From contig JABMRJ010000118.1 in the NCBI GenBank assembly GCA_013202745.1, positions 1 to 36,067 of the forward strand: a stretch of 36,067 nucleotides of DNA, read 5' to 3'. Positions 35,261 to 36,067 of this stretch are shown here, piece after piece (position 1 is the stretch's first letter; each line of letters opens with the position of its first letter). A model generated the notes under the pieces. It searched no databases. It was not told where the DNA came from and saw nothing but the letters and a program-made list of their open reading frames with translations. This DNA comes from Candidatus Omnitrophota bacterium. GTDB taxonomy: Bacteria; Omnitrophota; Gorgyraeia; JABMRJ01. The position numbers were made by a program, and so were the translations under genes.

Positions 35261-36067
35261 ATGAAAAGAATTGCGGTATTAGGCTCCACAGGTTCTATAG
35301 GCATAAACGCGCTTAAAGTAATCTCAAAATACCCCCGCCGTTTCAAAGTAACCGCACTTGCATGCGCATCCAATTCCAAGCTCCTTGCGAAACAGGCAAA
35401 GAGATTCAAGCCAAAGGTACTCGGCATAAACGACACATCAAAGATAAGGGGCTTAAGAGATAATCTTGGAGGCATGAACTGCCGCATATTAGGCGGTATA
35501 GAGGCACTCGAAGAGATTGCAGGTTCAGGCTACGCGGACCTTATACTCATTGCTATATCCGGCAATATATCACTCCTTCCTCTTATAAAGGCCATTGAGG
35601 CAAAAAAAGAGATAGCCTTGGCAAGTAAAGAGCCGCTCGTCAGCGCAGGCGATATCGTAATGAGGCTGGCAAAGAAGAAGGGTGTAGATATAATACCCGT
35701 CGACAGTGAGCATAGTGCAATATTTCAGTGTCTTGCGGGAAGAGACGCGAAGGAATTGAAGAATATCTACCTTACGGGATCCGGAGGGCCGTTAAGGTCC
35801 GTAAAGAGATCTCTCTTTGACGCTCTTCCGGCAGCAAGGGTGCTTGCCCACCCAAAATGGCGGATGGGCAGGAAGATATCAGTCGATTCAGCCACTTTGA
35901 TGAACAAAGGGCTTGAAGTAATAGAGGCGAAACACCTATTCAATGTCCCGGAGAAGAGAATAAAGGTCCTGGTCCATCCGGAGGCAATAGTCCATTCCAT
36001 GGTGGAATTTATCGACGGAGCGATCCTTGCACAGCTTGCCATACCGGATATGCGCCTGCCCATACAG
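35261..36067 (+). CDS. dxr: 1-deoxy-D-xylulose 5-phosphate reductoisomerase, 3'-truncated by the window end
   Basis: The first committed step of the MEP isoprenoid pathway, using NADPH. The 269 visible residues begin [14 protein letters not shown] (NADPH-binding loop). They contain [23 protein letters not shown] (metal-binding acidic residues), [41 protein letters not shown] and [13 protein letters not shown]. The frame is open to the last base, so roughly the C-terminal third lies outside. It begins seven bases after cdsA. No classical ribosome binding site is seen in the AT-rich gap. With uppS and cdsA it forms the usual envelope-lipid precursor cluster. Confidence 0.95.
   Translation, partial: MKRIAVLGSTGSIGINALKVISKYPRRFKVTALACASNSKLLAKQAKRFKPKVLGINDTSKIRGLRDNLGGMNCRILGGIEALEEIAGSGYADLILIAISGNISLLPLIKAIEAKKEIALASKEPLVSAGDIVMRLAKKKGVDIIPVDSEHSAIFQCLAGRDAKELKNIYLTGSGGPLRSVKRSLFDALPAARVLAHPKWRMGRKISVDSATLMNKGLEVIEAKHLFNVPEKRIKVLVHPEAIVHSMVEFIDGAILAQLAIPDMRLPIQ

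Overview
The window looks like a chromosomal segment of a Gram-negative-type (diderm) bacterium, most likely Omnitrophota (candidate phylum OP3) or a close PVC-superphylum relative. This is inference. It rests on a very large cytoplasmic multidomain protein without close functional analogues, heavy use of ATA (Ile) and AGG/AGA (Arg) codons, LptA/LptB/LptC-type genes implying a lipopolysaccharide outer membrane, and the mix of type IV pilus/type II secretion genes. No rRNA, tRNA, CRISPR array, insertion sequence or phage gene was found. Coding density is very high: the only non-coding gaps of note are 7071-7140, 10669-10784, 11112-11190 and 19616-19728, and each holds regulatory signals.

Layout. 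(1) 6-6068: a 2020-residue protein with an N-terminal J domain, a duplicated unknown module, a three-fold repeat, a Rossmann/methyltransferase-like domain and a GHKL ATPase domain. (2) 6069-7070, the only minus-strand gene: a protein built of about 30-residue beta-type repeats, abutting the giant gene tail to tail. (3) 7141-7752: a sugar-phosphate nucleotidyltransferase. (4) 7765-19615: a pseudopilus/pilus assembly locus in the type II secretion order E-F-G-(YfhO-like)-H-I-J-K-L-M-C. The L position is a PilM-PilN fusion, and no secretin, prepilin peptidase or retraction ATPase is present. The major pilin has its own promoter and a strong terminator. (5) 19729-21381: an LptC-LptA fusion followed by LptB, for lipopolysaccharide transport. 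(6) 21389-25651: trigger factor, ClpP and Lon, a protein quality-control block lacking clpX. (7) 25648-28325: a class V aminotransferase and SerA, the serine pathway. (8) 28345-29595: a DRE-TIM acyltransferase resembling Re-citrate/homocitrate synthase. (9) 29611-30336: an exported proline-rich protein of unknown role. (10) 30349-36067: purA, membrane pyrophosphatase, then uppS-cdsA-dxr (dxr cut by the window end), the usual isoprenoid/phospholipid/undecaprenol cluster.

Working together, the middle of the window builds cell-envelope machinery (a pilus or secretion pseudopilus, LPS transport, lipid carriers) and the right part supplies housekeeping metabolism, with a probable cation-pumping pyrophosphatase. 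The least explained parts are the giant J-domain/GHKL protein and its antisense beta-repeat neighbour. The best-supported unusual architectures are the PilM-PilN and LptC-LptA fusions and a pseudopilin K with a large inserted beta-rich domain.
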